Positions 60,673-64,000 of a stretch of 64,000 nt of DNA are shown here, in pieces. Location: positions 80,630 to 144,629 of the forward strand of contig JABUSY010000021.1 of NCBI GenBank assembly GCA_021442455.1, in the 5' to 3' direction. The stretch's first letter is position 1; each line of letters starts with the position of its first letter. Made by a program: the position numbers and the translations under genes. The notes below the pieces were generated by a model. That model saw only the letters and a list, made by a program, of their open reading frames with translations, did no database searches and had not been told where the DNA came from. The DNA comes from Lachnospiraceae bacterium (GTDB lineage Bacteria > Bacillota > Clostridia > Lachnospirales > Lachnospiraceae).

Positions 60673-62496
60673 ATGTGTGGCATTATAGGCTATATTGGAA
60701 TGGATCAGGCGGCCCCAATTTTATTATCTGGTTTGGAAAAACTTGAATACCGTGGCTACGACTCTGCCGGTATTGCAGTCCACAACGAAACTGGTATTCA
60801 AATAGTCAAGGCTACTGGTCGTTTAAAAGTATTATACAATCTGACCCAGGGAGGGGCTTCTATTTTAGGAAACGCTGGCATTGGTCATACTCGATGGGGT
60901 ACCCATGGAGAGTCAACGGACGTTAACGCACATCCACATTTCAATAAAGATACTTCCATTGCAGTGGTACATAATGGAATTATTGAAAATTATATAAAGC
61001 TGAAAAAACAACTGGAAGCCCATGGATATAAATTTCTTTCTCAGACAGATACTGAAGTCATCGTACAGATGTTGGATTATTATTATAACGGATATCCACT
61101 TGAGACCATTACGAAAATTATGCATTTCATAGAAGGCTCTTATGCCCTTGGGATTATTTTCAAAAATCATCCAGGTGAGATATATGCAGTCTGCAAAGAC
61201 AGCTCTTTAATCGTCGGTCAGGGAAGCAGAGGAAATTTTATTGCTTCTGATGTGCCAGCAATTCTTAAATATACTCGTGAAATTTGTTATCTTGACAATG
61301 AAGACATTGTTCGCCTTACAGACAGTGGATTAACCTTTTATCATAATGAGGAAGAACTAAAGAAAGCATTTGTCACGGTAAGAATGGATCTGAACGCTGC
61401 TGAAAAGGGTAGCTATGCGCATTTCATGTTGAAGGAAATGCAAGAACAGCCAAAAGCCATAGCGGATACAATGAATCCCAGACTTCGTGATGGTTCGATA
61501 GTGATTAAAGAATTGGGGATAAGTGATAATAAAATTCGCCAAATTCAGAAAATCTACATCGTTGCCTGTGGTTCAGCTTATCATACCGGTGTGACTGCAA
61601 AATATATTTTTGAAGGGTTGGCCCAGATTCCGCTTGAAGTGGATTTAGCGTCGGAATTCCGTTATCGCAATCCAATTTTGGATAGAAATACGCTGGTTAT
61701 TGTTGTCAGCCAGTCAGGTGAAACGGCAGATTCCCTAGCTGCTTTGCGGAAAGCCAAAGCCAACGGGGGTAGGGTCCTTGGGATAGTAAATGTTGTCGAA
61801 AGTTCTATTGCGAGAGAGGCGGATAATGTGATGTATACTTGGGCCGGGCCTGAAATCGCGGTAGCAACTACGAAGGCATATAGCGCTCAGCTGATTGCTT
61901 TGTATCTGCTAGCCTTAAAATTTTCGCAGGTAAGAGGTTTTTTGGATGCTGAAAAAATAGCTTGCATGGTTTCAAATCTGCAGCGGCTACCAGAACAGAT
62001 TTCGCTTTTGCTCAGCCATAAAAAGGACATACAAAAAATTGCTCACCGTTACCTGAAGGCTGAACATATTTTTTTTATTGGAAGAGGCATTGATTATGGT
62101 ATTGCCCTAGAAGGTTCCTTGAAATTGAAAGAGATTACTTATGTTCATTCTGAAGCATATGCAGCTGGAGAATTGAAACATGGCACGATTTCATTGATAG
62201 AAAATGGACGTTTAGTAGTGGCTGTACTGACGCAGCCATTTCTATACAGTAAAACAATCAGTAATATTGTAGAGGTAAAAAGCCGAGGAGCTTTTGTTAT
62301 GGCGGTAACAAATGTCGGAAATACTGAAGTGGAAAAAGTGGCCGATTATGTGATTTATATACCGGAAACGAATTTGTATTTTGTTAACTCACTTGCGGTG
62401 ATCCCGCTTCAGCTTTTTGGATATTATCTTTCTATTGGGAAGGGACTAGACGTGGATAAACCAAGGAATCTGGCTAAATCTGTTACTGTAGAATAA
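60673..62496 (+). CDS. glmS: Glutamine--fructose-6-phosphate aminotransferase
   Basis: Makes glucosamine 6-phosphate, the entry to UDP-GlcNAc and hence to peptidoglycan and amino-sugar glycans. 607 residues: class-II amidotransferase domain with N-terminal Cys (MCGIIGYIG), RWGTHG and HNGIIENY, then two SIS isomerase domains (IVACGSAYHTGVTAKYIFEG; VSQSGETADSL; FIGRGIDYGIALEGSLKLKE) and the terminal DKPRNLAKSVTVE. AAGGAGG precedes the ATG. A weak AGCGA/TCGCT hairpin follows the stop (62496-62513). It survives alone beside 3.6 kb of decay, as expected for an essential gene. Confidence 0.97.
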   Translation: MCGIIGYIGMDQAAPILLSGLEKLEYRGYDSAGIAVHNETGIQIVKATGRLKVLYNLTQGGASILGNAGIGHTRWGTHGESTDVNAHPHFNKDTSIAVVHNGIIENYIKLKKQLEAHGYKFLSQTDTEVIVQMLDYYYNGYPLETITKIMHFIEGSYALGIIFKNHPGEIYAVCKDSSLIVGQGSRGNFIASDVPAILKYTREICYLDNEDIVRLTDSGLTFYHNEEELKKAFVTVRMDLNAAEKGSYAHFMLKEMQEQPKAIADTMNPRLRDGSIVIKELGISDNKIRQIQKIYIVACGSAYHTGVTAKYIFEGLAQIPLEVDLASEFRYRNPILDRNTLVIVVSQSGETADSLAALRKAKANGGRVLGIVNVVESSIAREADNVMYTWAGPEIAVATTKAYSAQLIALYLLALKFSQVRGFLDAEKIACMVSNLQRLPEQISLLLSHKKDIQKIAHRYLKAEHIFFIGRGIDYGIALEGSLKLKEITYVHSEAYAAGELKHGTISLIENGRLVVAVLTQPFLYSKTISNIVEVKSRGAFVMAVTNVGNTEVEKVADYVIYIPETNLYFVNSLAVIPLQLFGYYLSIGKGLDVDKPRNLAKSVTVE

Positions 62497-62626
62497 GCGA
62501 TTTTACTTTCGCTATTTTAAAAATAATTCATCGCATATTCAACACAATTGCTCGCTATAATAGTCGTGCAAGTAAGAGAGTAATTGTATTGATTGTAGGG
62601 CAAATACCACAATGAGGTAAGTTATT

Positions 62627-64000
62627 ATGAGTGAAGAATTCAATAAAGAAGCACATCATGAAAATGTAGTCGATGATGCGTTGCATACCGAAGCATCGGA
62701 AAGAACGCAGAACCAGATGTCGTCTGATTTTCAGTCAGGCCAGGGGACAACATATAGCTGGGTAAATCCAAAGATTCGGCAAGGTGCGAGTAACAGCAGT
62801 AGTGAGGACAGATATCTCTGGAACAATGAATCGGAAAATTTTTGGAAAACAAATACAAACGCTGATCCTTCGCCAAGCCAGGATCAGGAGAAACAGAGTC
62901 AAGGAAGTCAGCAGATGCAAAATCAGCTCAATGATCAAATAAATGATCAAAATAAACAGAAAGATCAGTGTTCTACTTATCAGAAAGGCGAGGATACGAT
63001 GTCAGGAATAGCTGGACGTAAAACAAAAAAAGTTGAAGCTAAAAAGCTCATGAGTACCGGTAAGAGATGGGTGATAAATGTAGTCATGGCATTAGTATTT
63101 GGATTGATAGCCGGGTCTGTATTTTATGGAGTGAATATCGTGAGCAATGCATTCAGCAGACGGTCAGATGTTACAAAAAACACATCCATGCCTGCTCGGA
63201 TTCCTAATACGGATATAGTGGACAATTCAAAAACAGATTCGACCGACACGAATGCAAATTCAGGTTCTGTGTCGTCGGTAGTGGAAAATGCAATGCCTTC
63301 ATTGGTTACGATTGCTACGATGTCGCTAGAAGAGATGCGGAATTTCTTTGGAGGCACTCAGTCCTATCAGGTAGAAGGTGCGGGCAGTGGTGTGATTGTC
63401 GGGGAAAATGAGACAGAATTATTAATTGCAACTAATAATCATGTTATCAGCGGAGCCACCAGTCTGTCAGTGGGATTCATTGATGAAACTAGCACTGAAG
63501 CTAAGATTAAAGGTGCAGATGCCAGTAAAGATTTGGCAATTGTTACAGTCAAATTGGAGAATATTTCGAAAGAGACTATGAAGAAAATTAAGGTGGCAAC
63601 ACTGGGCAATTCAGATAAGTTGACTTTAGGCGAGAAGGTTGTGGCAATCGGAAATGCTTTGGGGTATGGCTAGTCAGTAACTAGCGGTTACGTTAGTGCG
63701 TTAAACCGTGATCTTACTTTCTCAGATAGAGAAGGAGGTACGTTTACATCTACTGGTTTGATTCAGACAGATGCAGCAATTAACTGCGGAAATAGCGGCG
63801 GTGCTCTGTTGAATATGAAGGGTGAGCTGGTTGGAATTAACGAAGTGAAGAGTGCTATGACCTCTTTGGGGACAGCTGTTGACGGTATTGCTTTTGCAAT
63901 TCCGATTTCCAAAGCCGAGCCTATTCTGAAAGAGCTAATGACTCTGACTACGCGTGAGAAAGTTAGTCGAGATCATAAAGCGTATCTTGGGGTAATTTGT
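62627..64000 (+). pseudogene. htrA: HtrA/DegP-type serine protease with in-frame amber codon (3' end outside window)
   Basis: Membrane-anchored surface-quality-control protease. Residues 1-145 are cytoplasmic, polar and Gln/Asn/Ser-rich; one membrane helix follows (about 148-171) and then the trypsin-like domain. The triad is His272 in ATNNHVI, Asp302 in ASKDLAIV and, after the amber codon, Ser390 in CGNSGGAL. Codon 349 is TAG (63671-63673) in GNALGYG-*-SVTSGYVSAL, where Gln is the usual HtrA residue, so a CAG-to-TAG change is likely. The frame stays open and conserved for the remaining 109 codons of the window. Without readthrough the protein lacks its catalytic serine. A TATAAT at 62556-62561 may be its -10. 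Confidence 0.88.

Noticed and set aside
1-64000. Full reassignment of TAG to a sense codon (for example Gln).
   Set aside because: Four apparently intact genes end in TAG (30790, 36092, 37626, 45515), and at 37626 the next gene's ribosome site begins four bases after the stop. Only two internal TAGs occur across roughly 13,000 codons. Partial suppression is left open in the findings.

Overview
The window looks like chromosome from a low-GC clostridium, most like Lachnospiraceae. The evidence is gene order: argG divergent from argCJBD; comEC-holA-rpsT-gpr-lepA-hemW; uvrA-mreB-recD2-comFC; and cdaA-cdaR. The genome is in advanced decay. About 19-20 kb of the 64 kb (roughly 31%) has no intact gene. 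Several of these stretches still hold recognisable, frame-broken remains of a gene expected at that place: lacI-type regulator, HPr, histidine kinase, comEC, gpr, mreB, recD2, comFC, cdaR. Long intact ORFs lie next to them, so sequencing error is not a good explanation. The pattern fits a host-restricted symbiont or commensal that has lost sporulation/germination, DNA uptake and some regulation. I saw no tRNA, rRNA, CRISPR array, insertion sequence or phage gene.

Layout. 1-2675: decayed DNA (LacI-type regulator, HPr-like protein). 2676-4211: MurE-type ligase. 4301-10186: arginine genes argG (minus) and argC-J-B-D (plus), with divergent promoters, each overlapped by an ArgR-like palindrome, and a terminator after argD. 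10226-14334: decayed (histidine kinase, comEC). 14335-19901: holA, rpsT (minus), decayed gpr, lepA, hemW. 19902-21190: decayed. 21279-24113: uvrA behind a LexA-like box. 24114-27700: decayed mreB, recD2 and comFC plus unassigned sequence. 27707-30790: cdaA, truncated cdaR, a D,D-carboxypeptidase. 31036-57004: a large surface-polysaccharide region broken by two decayed stretches. 57005-60672: decayed. 60673-64000: glmS and an htrA-type protease with an in-frame amber codon.

The polysaccharide region is the functional centre. RfbA, RfbB, RfbC and RfbD make dTDP-L-rhamnose. A polyprenyl-phosphate sugar transferase starts the chain, several GT2 enzymes (two of them large tandem paralogues) extend it, a short Wzm/Wzt ABC transporter exports it, and an LCP protein probably ligates it to the wall. 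A second module looks like a lipid-linked amino-sugar modification pathway: a WecE-like aminotransferase, an ArnC/DPM-like glycosyltransferase, two half-size SMR/EamA membrane proteins and a divergent YfhO-type GT-C protein. With it sit an unusual ATP-grasp::PLP-enzyme fusion and a WbqC-family protein, which suggest amino-acid decoration of the glycan. This is the best candidate here for an undescribed system.

Two otherwise intact genes, rfbC and htrA, each carry one in-frame TAG with a clean conserved frame after it. Either these are very recent nonsense mutations or TAG is read through to some degree. Four apparently intact genes also end in TAG, so full reassignment is unlikely.
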